This document shows positions 25,616 through 34,674 of a stretch of 64,000 bases of DNA, in pieces. Position numbers and translations under genes: made by a program. Under the pieces are notes generated by a model, which did not search any database, was not told the origin of the DNA, and was given only the letters and a program-made list of their open reading frames with translations. Positions within the stretch are counted from its first letter, which is position 1. Each line of letters opens with the position of its first letter. Source of the stretch: JANSYL01 sp963921255 (GTDB lineage: Bacteria > Pseudomonadota > Alphaproteobacteria > Rhodobacterales > Rhodobacteraceae); assembly GCA_963921255.3 (NCBI GenBank), contig CAWUEW020000002.1:372001-436000 (forward strand), read 5' to 3'.

Positions 25616-25974
25616 TCCACGCCACCCAGGAACAGCGCGCCATCGCGTTCGATCAGAGGGATGGCATCCAATTCGCATCCCTGACCAAGCCCGTCGATCC
25701 CCTGCCCCGTCGCCGCGTCGAACCCGGCGTCGTGGTTGGAACAGCGCAGGATCGTGCCATCGCGCGACAGGATCGACGACGCGCGCCAATCAAGCGGGAG
25801 GTACTGGTGCGGACATGCGTTCACATAGGCCCGCAATCCGTCGGCGGATCTAACGAGCAGCACCGGGAACCCATCCAGATCGAAACTGGTGACCGGTTCC
25901 GCAACCTCGGCCGTGGCGCAGAGCCGCGTGCCCGGCGGCGGCGCGCCGGGAAAGCTTTGCCAGGCGTCGGTCAT
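25612..25974 (-). CDS. small Rieske [2Fe-2S] protein in the tyrosine-degradation operon
   Basis: This 120-residue single-domain protein has the Rieske ligands CPHQYLPLDW (first Cys-His pair) and CSNHDAGFD (second pair), separated by the usual 17 residues. It has no oxygenase catalytic domain, so it resembles ferredoxin components. Both ends overlap its neighbours by 4 bases, so it is part of the operon. A redox role in homogentisate or related ring catabolism is inferred from position only. Confidence 0.88.
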   Translation of the reverse strand: MTDAWQSFPGAPPPGTRLCATAEVAEPVTSFDLDGFPVLLVRSADGLRAYVNACPHQYLPLDWRASSILSRDGTILRCSNHDAGFDAATGQGIDGLGQGCELDAIPLIERDGALFLGGVE

Positions 25975-27239
25975 ACCGGCATCTCGGGCGCGGGCCGGAT
26001 GGTGCCGCTGCAATGCCCGAACCCGATCCGATAGGCGCCTTCGCACCAGCCCCGCAGGGTGACGGTGTCGCCGTCCTCCAGAAAGGTGCGTGTCTGATCG
26101 CCGATCGACATCGGGTCGCGGCCATTCCACGTCAGTTCCAGGAAGGATCCGCAACTGTCTGGCGTTGCGCCGGAAATCGTCCCCGATCCCAGGAGGTCGC
26201 CCACCTCCATCGCGCAGCCGGACAGCGCGTGATGGGTCAACTGCTGCGCCGCGGAATAATACATGTGCTTGTAATTCGTCCGGCTGACCGTTTGCCCCGC
26301 CCCTCCTTCCGGCGCGAGATCGACGGCAAGCTGGATATCGAAATTGTTGTCCGAGGCCTCGTGCAGATACGGCAAAAGCGGTGTGTCTCGCGTGGGCGTC
26401 GGGTGGCGGAACGGCTCCAACGCGTCGCGTGTCACGATCCACGGGCTGATCGATGTCCCGAAAGCCTTGGACTGGAACGGGCCGAGCGGCTGATATTCCC
26501 AGACCTGGATATCGCGCGCCGACCAATCGTTCAGCAACACGTAGCCGAAGATATTGTCGAAGGCCTGCGCTGTGGTCAGGGGCGTTCCCATGGGATTGGG
26601 TGTCCCGACGATGGCGCCCAGTTCCAGTTCGATATCCAGTTTCGCACAAGGTCCAAGGCGCGGCACCGCGTCGTTCGGTCCTTTCAACTGGCCAAGGGGA
26701 CGCCGAATATCCGTGCCAGACACAACCACGGTCGACGCCCGGCCATTATATCCAATCGGAATATGTAACCAGTTGGGCATCAACGCATTTTCCGGGTCGC
26801 GGAACATGCTGCCCACATTGGTCGCGTGTTCCTTCGACGCGTAGAAATCGGTGTAGCTGCGCACGAAGATCGGCAGATGCATCTCCACATCGGCCTGGGC
26901 CACCAACGGCACCGACCGATCCCCGGTCTCTGCGTCCAACAGATCGCCCAACGCGGCGCGGGTTTCCGACCAAACGGTCTGGGGCAAGCGCATGAACGGG
27001 TTGAGGGTGCCATCGGCAAAGACCCGTTGGCACGGCAACGGCGCGATCCGCCCATCGGCCTCAAGCGCCGTGACATCAGCGATCATATCTCCGATCGCCA
27101 CGCCGACCCGTTTTACACCGTCCGCTTCGGAAAGCACGCCCCACGGCAGGTTCTGGATCGGAAAATCGGTGTCATCGGTATCGGCGCTCAGCACCCAACT
27201 GCGCCGTTTCGGATCGTGGGTTCGGTCGAGGCGCGGCAT
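25971..27239 (-). CDS. fahA: fumarylacetoacetase
   Basis: This 422-residue protein with the fumarylacetoacetate hydrolase fold has an SH3-like N-terminal domain (FPIQNLPWGVLS), then FYASKEHATNVGSMFR, the metal-binding LDIELELGAIVG, FGYVLLNDWSARDIQVWEY and FGTSISPWIV. Length is normal. The ATG at 27239 has GAGGGAG just upstream, and the longer in-frame extension is rejected. It cleaves fumarylacetoacetate to fumarate and acetoacetate. It is the first gene of the operon; homogentisate dioxygenase is not in the window. Confidence 0.95.
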   Translation of the reverse strand: MPRLDRTHDPKRRSWVLSADTDDTDFPIQNLPWGVLSEADGVKRVGVAIGDMIADVTALEADGRIAPLPCQRVFADGTLNPFMRLPQTVWSETRAALGDLLDAETGDRSVPLVAQADVEMHLPIFVRSYTDFYASKEHATNVGSMFRDPENALMPNWLHIPIGYNGRASTVVVSGTDIRRPLGQLKGPNDAVPRLGPCAKLDIELELGAIVGTPNPMGTPLTTAQAFDNIFGYVLLNDWSARDIQVWEYQPLGPFQSKAFGTSISPWIVTRDALEPFRHPTPTRDTPLLPYLHEASDNNFDIQLAVDLAPEGGAGQTVSRTNYKHMYYSAAQQLTHHALSGCAMEVGDLLGSGTISGATPDSCGSFLELTWNGRDPMSIGDQTRTFLEDGDTVTLRGWCEGAYRIGFGHCSGTIRPAPEMPV

Positions 27240-27468
27240 GCGGGCTCCCTCAAATGCGCGGTCGGCGCACCCCCCGGCGCCGGCCTCTCCGCCAGACTTG
27301 CCGCATCGGGCCGCCCTGTGGAAGGGAAATTGCGCCCCATTCCCGGCCTCGTGCGCCCAAAAAAGCCATGACGCGGAACCATCGAGGGCGCATTTTGGAG
27401 CGACCACTCGGCACGAGGCGGCCCCCTTGCAGGGCCCGGCCACACGAAAAGACCGGCGAGGAGCAGAC

Positions 27469-28380
27469 ATGCCAGGCGAAACTCACGACCCGTTTGCCAA
27501 GGGGCTGCGCGCGCTCCCGGCGCACACACGCCACCTGATTGACGGGCTCGAGCGGCCCCACCGCACGCGGATTATGGATGTCGGGGCAAACCCGGCGAAC
27601 GTACCGGCCTATGCCCCTTTGATCCACGCCGGCGCCGCCGAAGTGCACGGCTTCGAACCGGGGGCTGATGCTTTCGCGAAACTCGCCGCCACGGCCAAAT
27701 CGAACGAGTTTTACCACCCGTTTGCGATTGGCTTGGACGAGGATGCCACCTTTTTCGCCACCAAGAATGGCAGCTTCGCCTCCTTGTTCCGCCCGGACGA
27801 AGCGCAAATCGAAACCCTGGGTCATTGGGCCGAGTCCCTGACCGTTGCCGAAGAGATCCCGGTGCAGACGCAGGCGCTTGACGCGCTGCCGGGGCTGCCG
27901 CGCCCGGACATGTTGAAGATGGACACGCAAGGGGCCGAGCTTTCGATCCTGCAGGGCGGGGCCGACGTTTTGTCCGATGCCGTCGTGATCATGCCCGAAC
28001 TGCGGTTCTTCCGGCTCTATGAAGATGAGCCAATGATGGGCGCGCTCGACAGCCATTTGCGGGACATGGGCTTCATGCTCCACAAAATCCTCCCGGGCGC
28101 CGTGGTGCGCCTGACGTCGTCGCGCATTGCCAAACTGCGCCCGGCGATGACGCGGAACCAAATGGTGGACGCCGATTTCATCTATATCCGCGACCTTGCC
28201 CAGACGGATGCCCTGTCGACGGCGCAGATTGGCCACCTCGCGTTGCTGGCAGACACGGTGTTCCAATCGATGGATGTGGTGTTGCGATGCCTGGATTTGC
28301 TTCTGGATCGCGAGGCCCTCCAGGAGCAGGACATCGACGGATACATCGACGCGCTCCCCCCGAATTTCCGGGCGCGATAA
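27469..28380 (+). CDS. FkbM-family SAM-dependent methyltransferase
   Basis: This 303-residue protein has the SAM-binding motif RIMDVGANPANVPAYAPLIHA, an acidic EVHGFEPGADAF and the family signature DMLKMDTQGAELSILQGG. The C-terminal third is an additional helical region. The strong GAGGAG site before the ATG at 27469 fixes the start. It is divergent from fahA (229 bases apart) and ends 9 bases from the convergent TPR gene. The methyl acceptor is unknown; FkbM members often modify sugars. Confidence 0.85.
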   Translation: MPGETHDPFAKGLRALPAHTRHLIDGLERPHRTRIMDVGANPANVPAYAPLIHAGAAEVHGFEPGADAFAKLAATAKSNEFYHPFAIGLDEDATFFATKNGSFASLFRPDEAQIETLGHWAESLTVAEEIPVQTQALDALPGLPRPDMLKMDTQGAELSILQGGADVLSDAVVIMPELRFFRLYEDEPMMGALDSHLRDMGFMLHKILPGAVVRLTSSRIAKLRPAMTRNQMVDADFIYIRDLAQTDALSTAQIGHLALLADTVFQSMDVVLRCLDLLLDREALQEQDIDGYIDALPPNFRAR

Positions 28381-28389
28381 CGTCGGGGG

Positions 28390-29871
28390 TCAATCGGCCT
28401 CGATCGTGCGGACGTGCATCGCCTGATACAAGACGTAGCGGTCGTCGGCGGTGAAAATCTGCGCAACCAAAACGCCAGTTTCTGGGTCAATCCAATAGCT
28501 TGCCGTCATCGGGAATGACCGTGTCACGGTGAACATCGTGATCTCTGCCGTGAACTCCAGATTGATGCGGTATGTGTCGAAAATCCCCATCGGGACATGG
28601 ATGCGGTCTGTCACCACCTCGGCGCGCCAGGAAAACTGACCAGGTTGCACCATCTCGACATTCGGCAAACATCCCAACGCAACGAACGGGACCCCGATCC
28701 CGGTGCTGCAGTCCAATTCATAGAGACCCGTGCCCTCCGCGACATTGCCGGCCTGCAGCGGCCACAGCGTGCCGGGGCCGGCCCCGTCGAACACGGCCTG
28801 CACCTGGGACCCGCCTTCGCCGGGGCCAAGTGGCTGGAAATCAAAGGGGAACAGCGCAAAATGGCGGGGCACCGGATCGTTGATGATGCGGGCCGAGCTT
28901 TGTCGGAACGCATACACGCGGCTTGGCTGGAACCGATCCCCTTCAAGCGGCGTAAAACTGAGATCAACGACGGACGCCGTTTCCGGCATCGGATAGCTGC
29001 GGCCACCAAAGAAGTTGATCAGCTCTTCAATCGCCTGCTGCGTCGGATCGCGATTGTCGACGGGCGCGAGAACGCTGAAGTACCGGACCTGGCGTTCCGC
29101 GGGCGGCGGGGACCAGGGCATCGGGTCGAGCACGGGGTCAGGCGCCTCCCCCAGATAGGTGTGCACCAGCCAGTCCCGCATGCGCAGATTGTTCGGATCA
29201 AGCGTGTGTATGATCCGTCCGTGATACGCGGCGAGATCGAACAACCCTTCGTCTTCCAAGGCGGAATAGGCGGTTGCGTGCCAGCTTGTCCACAAGGGCT
29301 GCCGGCTTGAGGCCTCGTGCCAGGCCAAGGCCGCGCCTCGGGTATCCCCCCGCGCAGTCTGCACTTGGGCGAGCTCTTCCCACGCCCAGTGATCACTTGG
29401 GTCCAGCGCAATCGAGCGTTCGACCGCGCCAAGCGCCTCTTCGGCGCGATCCAATCGCAGTAGGGTGTTGGCGTGCCAGCGCTGCCCGAAGACCCAATCC
29501 GGATGCTGCTCCAGCGCGCGCCGCATTTCGTCTTCCGCCTCGGCGAAGCGATCAAGCTCCACCAACATGACCGAACGGCGCCCGCGCGGATAGCGCGCCT
29601 CCGGGTCCAAGGCGATGACACGATCGAACACCGCCAGCGCGTCGGCATAGCGCGCGTCGTCGACATACACATCGGCCAGATCATAGAGCAGGCCCGTGTC
29701 ATCGGGCGCTTCGGCCAACAGAGCCTCGCACGCGGCCAAACGCATGTCGAACGGGGCATCGTCGTTCTCACACGTCTCTGCATCCGCAAGGGCGGCGGAC
29801 ACTGAGACGCTCAAACCAAGGATGAAGGGAAGTGCGTAGCGTACCATCGGGCAGAACCGTAGCACGGACAT
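28390..29871 (-). CDS. secreted tetratricopeptide-repeat protein
   Basis: This protein of about 490 residues has a signal peptide (hydrophobic ALPFILGLSVSVSAALA, cut before DAETCEN). TPR repeats fill residues 40-200 (for example DDTGLLYDLADVYVDDARYADALAVFDRVIALDP). The C-terminal 260 residues form a beta-rich region of unknown fold with several cysteines. The start is uncertain: ATG at 29871 or 29847. A TTG at 29883 is less likely. No function can be assigned. It is probably a periplasmic scaffold. Confidence 0.75.
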   Translation of the reverse strand: MSVLRFCPMVRYALPFILGLSVSVSAALADAETCENDDAPFDMRLAACEALLAEAPDDTGLLYDLADVYVDDARYADALAVFDRVIALDPEARYPRGRRSVMLVELDRFAEAEDEMRRALEQHPDWVFGQRWHANTLLRLDRAEEALGAVERSIALDPSDHWAWEELAQVQTARGDTRGAALAWHEASSRQPLWTSWHATAYSALEDEGLFDLAAYHGRIIHTLDPNNLRMRDWLVHTYLGEAPDPVLDPMPWSPPPAERQVRYFSVLAPVDNRDPTQQAIEELINFFGGRSYPMPETASVVDLSFTPLEGDRFQPSRVYAFRQSSARIINDPVPRHFALFPFDFQPLGPGEGGSQVQAVFDGAGPGTLWPLQAGNVAEGTGLYELDCSTGIGVPFVALGCLPNVEMVQPGQFSWRAEVVTDRIHVPMGIFDTYRINLEFTAEITMFTVTRSFPMTASYWIDPETGVLVAQIFTADDRYVLYQAMHVRTIEAD

Positions 29872-29929
29872 CCCGCGACCCAAAATGGATTAAGGGCCAT
29901 TGGACGCCATGTTGCGGGTGGGAGGAGTT

Positions 29930-30014
29930 TGGTGCGGGTGGAGGGACTTGAACCCCCACGCCTTGCGGCGCCAGAACCTAAATCTGGTGCGTCTACCAAT
30001 TTCGCCACACCCGC
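29930..30014 (-). tRNA. tRNA-Leu (anticodon TAG)
   Basis: On the minus strand the 85 bases fold as a class II tRNA. The acceptor GCGGGTG pairs with CACCCGC, the anticodon stem is CCAGA/TCTGG with loop TTTAGGT (anticodon TAG at its centre), a long variable arm follows, and the T-loop is TTCAAGT. CCA is encoded at the 3' end. Confidence 0.96.
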
Positions 30015-30238
30015 ATCGCCGGGCGGAATAGCAGAGCCGCATGCCCGTTGCGAGTGGAAAATAAGCCCCTCGGGGGATCATCAGGGGGGCCCTACGCGCA
30101 CGGAGGGGGCCGGTATCGCCGGAGGAGGCACCGACGGACGACGGGGCCCAGAATTATCTATCCACAGGCCGGAAGCTGCGCTAAGAATTATGTCAACAAA
30201 GGGGCAAATCCCCAAAAAGCGGCACGAGCAGGTGCACC

Positions 30239-30727
30239 ATGACAGCGACACATCCAACCCTGTTCGGGGGGTGCGATCGGGACTCCATCGATTTGCGGGC
30301 CGGCATTCCGGCCGGCAGCCAGATCCTGACGCTTGCCGGGCAACTGCCGGTGGAGCATCTCGTGCCCGGAGATCGGATCATCACGCGCAATGGCGCCCGC
30401 AGTCTGGCAAACGTGGCGTGGTCCAAGCGGACATCGGGCACCCCCATCATCCACATGTCACAAGACGCCCTTGGCGGGCGGCCGAACCGGGACACCTGGC
30501 TGTTGCCGGATCAGCCTATCCTGGTCCGCGACTGGCGGGCACAGGCGCTTTGGGGTGTCGCTCAGGCCCGCGTTCCCGCCGCACGGCTTGTCGATGGCGA
30601 CTACGTCCGCCACGGCGCGCTGACCGAGGACACAACGGTCTTCCACCTGATCTTTGACGCGGTGGAGATCGTCTATGTCGACGGGCTGGAATTGGCGTCA
30701 AACCCGCGGGTGTCCGCCCCGGTCTAG
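30239..30727 (+). CDS. Hint-domain (Hint_2-type) protein
   Basis: This 162-residue protein starts a Hint module at residue 20 (LRAGIPAGSQILTLAGQLPVEHLVPGDRIITRNG). It also has LPDQPILVRDWRAQALWG and a C-terminal segment, VEIVYVDGLELA. The normal catalytic Cys that begins inteins is not seen (Gly23 instead), and no flanking extein is present. Such stand-alone proteins are frequent in Rhodobacteraceae, with no known function. An AGGTG site lies before the ATG. It converges with glmM, overlapping by 4 bases. Confidence 0.82.
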   Translation: MTATHPTLFGGCDRDSIDLRAGIPAGSQILTLAGQLPVEHLVPGDRIITRNGARSLANVAWSKRTSGTPIIHMSQDALGGRPNRDTWLLPDQPILVRDWRAQALWGVAQARVPAARLVDGDYVRHGALTEDTTVFHLIFDAVEIVYVDGLELASNPRVSAPV

Positions 30728-32067
30728 GCCGCGGCTTCGACGGCCCCCACGATGTCGTCGACCACTTGAGACATCAGACGTTCATCCTCGGCCTCGGCCA
30801 TGACACGGATCAAGGGTTCAGTGCCGGATTTCCGGATCAAAAGCCGCCCTTGTCCATCAAGCTTCGCTTCGCCAGCGGCGATCGCGGCCTGAACATCGGG
30901 GGTTTCCAGAGGGGTCTTACCGCTGCTGTAGCGGACGTTCTTCAGCAGTTGGGGCACCTTCTCAAAACTCTTGGCCAAGGTGCTGGCGGGCGCGCCCGTG
31001 CGCACCATTTCGGCCAGGAACTGCAGCCCCGCGATCAGGCCATCGCCGGTTGTGGCGTAGTCGGTCATCACGATATGGCCCGATTGCTCACCCCCGAGGT
31101 TGAGGCCCTTCTGACGCATGGCTTCGACCACGTAGCGGTCGCCCACCGGCGTCCGATGCAATCCGATCTGCCGGTCCGCCAGATAGCGCTCCAACCCCAG
31201 GTTCGACATGACCGTGGCGGCCAGCGTCTGCCCTTTCAGGCGCCCATCTTCGGCCCACCGGTTGGCGAAGAGCGCCATGATCTGATCGCCATCGGCAACG
31301 GCACCGGTCTCGTCCAAAAGGATCACGCGGTCCGCGTCGCCATCCAGACAGATGCCGACATCTGCCCGCATCTCGCGGATCTTCGCCGCCGCGGCCTCGG
31401 GCGCGGTGGATCCCAATCCGTCATTGATATTGATCCCATCCGGGGACACCCCCAAGGGGATCACGTCGGCCCCGAGTTCCCAAAGCACCTCGGGCGCGGC
31501 GCGATAGGCGGCGCCGTTCGCGCAGTCGAGGACCACCCGCAGGCCATCCAGACGACGCCCCTGCGGGAACGTGCCCTTGACCCGCTCGACATAGCGGAAA
31601 CGGCCATCGTCGATGCGCTTGGCACGGCCAATGTTTTCGGCCTGCGCCGGCGCGAACTCGCCGAACACCAAGGCCTCGATCTCGGCTTCTGCCTCGTCGC
31701 TCAGCTTGAACCCGTCCGGCCCGAAAAACTTGATGCCATTGTCGAATGCCGGATTGTGGCTGGCCGAAATCATCACCCCGACATCGGCCCGCATTGATGG
31801 TGTCAGCAATCCCACAGCTGGCGTCGGAACCGGCCCCAAAAGCAAGACATTCATACCGGTCGAGGTAAAACCGGCCGTCAGCGCGTTTTCGATCATATAC
31901 CCCGAAAGGCGCGTGTCCTTGCCGATCACCACGCGGTGCGCCCGGCTGCCATCGCCGCGGAAGTAGCGCCCGGCGGCAGCCCCGAGGCGCAGGGCCATCT
32001 CGGCGGTCATCGGGTAGGTATTGGCCCGGCCACGAACGCCGTCGGTTCCAAATAGCTTGCGCGACAT
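30724..32067 (-). CDS. glmM: phosphoglucosamine mutase
   Basis: This 447-residue alpha-D-phosphohexomutase has the active serine loop GVMISASHNPAFDNGIKFFG near residues 98-117, the metal loop DGDADRV near 241-247, and the C-terminal RKSGTEPLIRVM phosphate-binding motif. It converts glucosamine 6-phosphate to glucosamine 1-phosphate for UDP-GlcNAc. AAGGG precedes the ATG. folP lies 27 bases upstream on the same strand, an arrangement common in proteobacteria. Confidence 0.97.
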   Translation of the reverse strand: MSRKLFGTDGVRGRANTYPMTAEMALRLGAAAGRYFRGDGSRAHRVVIGKDTRLSGYMIENALTAGFTSTGMNVLLLGPVPTPAVGLLTPSMRADVGVMISASHNPAFDNGIKFFGPDGFKLSDEAEAEIEALVFGEFAPAQAENIGRAKRIDDGRFRYVERVKGTFPQGRRLDGLRVVLDCANGAAYRAAPEVLWELGADVIPLGVSPDGININDGLGSTAPEAAAAKIREMRADVGICLDGDADRVILLDETGAVADGDQIMALFANRWAEDGRLKGQTLAATVMSNLGLERYLADRQIGLHRTPVGDRYVVEAMRQKGLNLGGEQSGHIVMTDYATTGDGLIAGLQFLAEMVRTGAPASTLAKSFEKVPQLLKNVRYSSGKTPLETPDVQAAIAAGEAKLDGQGRLLIRKSGTEPLIRVMAEAEDERLMSQVVDDIVGAVEAAA

Positions 32068-32094
32068 GCTTGCCCTTTCGCTCTCTGCCGGTCG

Positions 32095-33111
32095 TTATTC
32101 TATCGGGGGCAGGCCCGCGCTTGCACGCCAGAGCTGCACCATGTGCCGGTGCAGCTTTATATCATGAACCCGAAGCATCTGTACCCCCTGAGACAGCGCC
32201 CATAGGCCGATCCCCGCCGATCCCGGCCCGCGTTGGGCGGCGTCAGGTTCCGCTGCGATCCGCCCGATGAACCCTTTGCGCGACACGCCCAACAGGATCC
32301 CGCAGCCCAGACCATGAAACAGGCTGATCCGTGCGATCAGGGCCAGGTTCTGGGCTTCGGTCTTGCCGAACCCGATGCCCGGATCGACCATGATCCGCGC
32401 ACGCGGCACACCCGCGGCTTCGGCTTGCGCAATCACCCGCGCCAGTTCATCGAACACGTCGAGCAAGACATCGTCATAGGCGGCCGGTGCAAGATCCTGC
32501 ATCGTCTGCGGCGTGCCGATCGAATGCATCAGGATCAGCGCGGCGCCTGTCTCTGCCGCCACGTGCGCGAGGTCCGGATCGTGCCGCAAACCGGAGACAT
32601 CGTTCAAAATGGGGACCGGCACGGCTTTGGCGGTTGCCGCGTTGCGTGTGTCCAGGCTGATCGGCGCGTCGACGCCAGCGGCACCGAGGGCCGCCACAAC
32701 CGGGCGCACCCGGGCGATCTCATCGGTCGGGGCCACGGGGTCGGCACCGGGTCGGGTGCTTTCCCCACCGATGTCGATCAGGTCGGCGCCTTCCGCGCGC
32801 ATGACCTCAACGTGGGCCAGCGCATCGGCGATGTCCGTGTGGCGCCCACCGTCGGAAAAACTGTCTGGCGTCACGTTGAGGATGCCCATCAACCGGGGGT
32901 GATCCAGCGACAGGCCCGCAATCGGGGCACGCGTCGCCACAAGTGGGGCCCGTTCGGCATCGGTCAGATCGGTCGCAGGAACGACCCTGGGCGCCTCCCC
33001 ACGGCTCAGGGCTTCGACCTGCGCAAACCGCACTGGGCCGCCGGCCAAGGGGAAACTGCCCGGAAGATCGGCCGGGTCGGTGACGGGGATCGGACGCAGG
33101 TAGTGTGTCAT
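32095..33111 (-). CDS. folP: dihydropteroate synthase
   Basis: This 338-residue TIM-barrel protein has the LMGILNVTPDSFSDGGRH motif, GADLIDIGGESTRPGA, ILNDVSGL and the PGIGFGKT segment with a C-terminal SRKGFIGRI. It joins the pterin pyrophosphate and p-aminobenzoate. It is about 60-70 residues longer than the usual 270-280 because of an N-terminal extension (residues 1-68). glmM follows 27 bases downstream, so the pair is probably one operon. Confidence 0.95.
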   Translation of the reverse strand: MTHYLRPIPVTDPADLPGSFPLAGGPVRFAQVEALSRGEAPRVVPATDLTDAERAPLVATRAPIAGLSLDHPRLMGILNVTPDSFSDGGRHTDIADALAHVEVMRAEGADLIDIGGESTRPGADPVAPTDEIARVRPVVAALGAAGVDAPISLDTRNAATAKAVPVPILNDVSGLRHDPDLAHVAAETGAALILMHSIGTPQTMQDLAPAAYDDVLLDVFDELARVIAQAEAAGVPRARIMVDPGIGFGKTEAQNLALIARISLFHGLGCGILLGVSRKGFIGRIAAEPDAAQRGPGSAGIGLWALSQGVQMLRVHDIKLHRHMVQLWRASAGLPPIE

Positions 33112-33209
33112 GCACGGCGCCTAGCCTGTTGCAGCCGGCCAGACAAGCCAAGGGGCGGCCCCTGCCCTTCCGCTTGACCCGAGGACGGGCATCCGCATCA
33201 TGGGGGCGC

Positions 33210-33680
33210 ATGTCATCTGAAGCTGTCTTTCGCTCTGCCCGCCTGACGGGCCGCTCGCCCGGGGAAGGCGTCGAAACCCTGTACGTCGCCCTTTTTGGCG
33301 ACCGCGGGCCCCGTGCCTTGATCAGCGACCGGGACGCCTGGGCCGCTGGCCGTATTGCGCCATGGGTGCTGGCCCATGCGGGCCATGATGTGGGTGTCGG
33401 CGGGTTTCGTCATTGGCAGGACGCCAGCGCGCTGGAGCTGATCTTCCACTTTCTGCCGGATGTCTGGGGTCAGGGCCTGGCGAGCGAGTTCGTGCAAGCG
33501 GCGCTGGACGCCGCGAGCTTCGGTTTGCAGCAGACCGAGTTTGTGGCGACCGTTGCTGGCGAGGCCGAAGCGTCGGCCCACATCCTCGAAAAGGCAGGCT
33601 TCAAACCGACGGATGTGCCCGACCTGATGCGCCTCAGCCTTCCGCCACTGGCGGCAACGCGGTCGCGGGAAACGCCCTGA
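33210..33680 (+). CDS. GNAT-family N-acetyltransferase
   Basis: This 156-residue protein resembles the RimJ/RimL type: GGFRHWQDASALELIFHFLPDVWGQGLASEFVQAAL holds the acetyl-CoA motif (WGQGLA). The C-terminus keeps an EASAHILEKAGFKPT ending. Start at 33210 was chosen because MSSEAVFRSARL begins the domain. Its 3' end overlaps folB on the other strand by 47 bases. The substrate is unknown. Confidence 0.8.
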   Translation: MSSEAVFRSARLTGRSPGEGVETLYVALFGDRGPRALISDRDAWAAGRIAPWVLAHAGHDVGVGGFRHWQDASALELIFHFLPDVWGQGLASEFVQAALDAASFGLQQTEFVATVAGEAEASAHILEKAGFKPTDVPDLMRLSLPPLAATRSRETP

Positions 33681-34575
33681 CCGGAACGTTTTCGCCCGCG
33701 TCACCGGGCGGAGCGCCGAACATCAAGACTTCGGACGCCTCGAATGCACCGGCCAGCCACACACACAACGCAACCGGATCGGTGACGTCATCGCCTGGCC
33801 CGTCCTGGGCATCCAGAACCAGCTTGGAGGGGGCCCAGACGCTGATGCGATCGTGCCGCATGGCCCAGTCCAGTTCAGTCCGACTGTCAACAACCACACA
33901 GCGTTTGTCCCGCGCGGCCAAAACCCAGGCCGCCTGTTCAATCGCCAGCAGGTCAATCCGGCGTTGGGGCATCGCATGCGCGGCGGTTGGTGCGTCCCGG
34001 CGGGGCCGGTCCACACACAAGATCAACGGGGCGCCCATGGTCTCGAGCCGATCCAGAAGCGTGCCAAGATCCGGGCGATCAATGGCATCGCGCGACAGGA
34101 ACACAACCTTGGGATGGGGCGCATCCTTGGCCAAAAGACTGAGGCGGCGCCGACCCGGCGGCGCGTCGCGGACAATCTCGACCCCGAGGACATAGGGCCC
34201 GCGGTCCAGCTTGCCGATGCGCACATAGGTGCGCGCGGCCAACGGATGGGCGAGGATATGGTCCGCGATGCGCGCGGCAACGGTTTCCAGAAGGTTTACA
34301 CGTTCCGCGGCAAGGGCGGCGTCAATCGCCTCGACAATGGTGTCATAGCTCAGGATGCGATCGACATCATCCGTGGCGCCTTCGGCACGCGTCTCAACCT
34401 CGACCACGACATCGAAGCGAATGGTCTGCGTGATCCCGCGTTCTTGCTGGAAGGCGCCGATCTCGACCTCGCGCAGGTGTTCGGTCATCGAAATACGGTC
34501 ACGCGGCGCATCCCCGGCCAACGCCTTGGCGCGCTCGGACGGGTGGGCAAAGGCCAAGGCGGGGGTATCAGGCAT
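33634..34575 (-). CDS. folB: dihydroneopterin aldolase with a C-terminal extension
   Basis: This 313-residue protein carries a FolB domain at residues 30-135 (RISMTEHLREVEIGAF, VDRILSYDTIVEAIDAAL, NLLETVAARIADHIL, VRIGKLDRGPYVLGVEIVR). The rest, about 170 residues, is not part of the usual 120-residue enzyme, and I do not recognise its fold. It starts SLLAKDAPHPKVVFLSRDAI and has an ICVDRPRRD segment. FolB acts in folate synthesis, as does FolP, which lies 522 bases downstream with the GNAT gene between. The ATG at 34575 is preferred over a TTG six codons upstream. Confidence 0.85.
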   Translation of the reverse strand: MPDTPALAFAHPSERAKALAGDAPRDRISMTEHLREVEIGAFQQERGITQTIRFDVVVEVETRAEGATDDVDRILSYDTIVEAIDAALAAERVNLLETVAARIADHILAHPLAARTYVRIGKLDRGPYVLGVEIVRDAPPGRRRLSLLAKDAPHPKVVFLSRDAIDRPDLGTLLDRLETMGAPLILCVDRPRRDAPTAAHAMPQRRIDLLAIEQAAWVLAARDKRCVVVDSRTELDWAMRHDRISVWAPSKLVLDAQDGPGDDVTDPVALCVWLAGAFEASEVLMFGAPPGDAGENVPVRAFPATALPPVAEG

Positions 34576-34674
34576 CAGGACAGGTCCCGGCAAATAGGAT
34601 CAACGCCCCCGGCCTAGCAGCCCGGGACGGTCAAGGAAGGGGGCGATGCGTCGCGCGCGCGCCCGTTTCCGACC

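Noticed and set aside
30239..30727. Intein or toxin reading of the Hint protein
   Set aside because: The N-terminal catalytic Cys is not seen, and no extein or polymorphic-toxin context is present.
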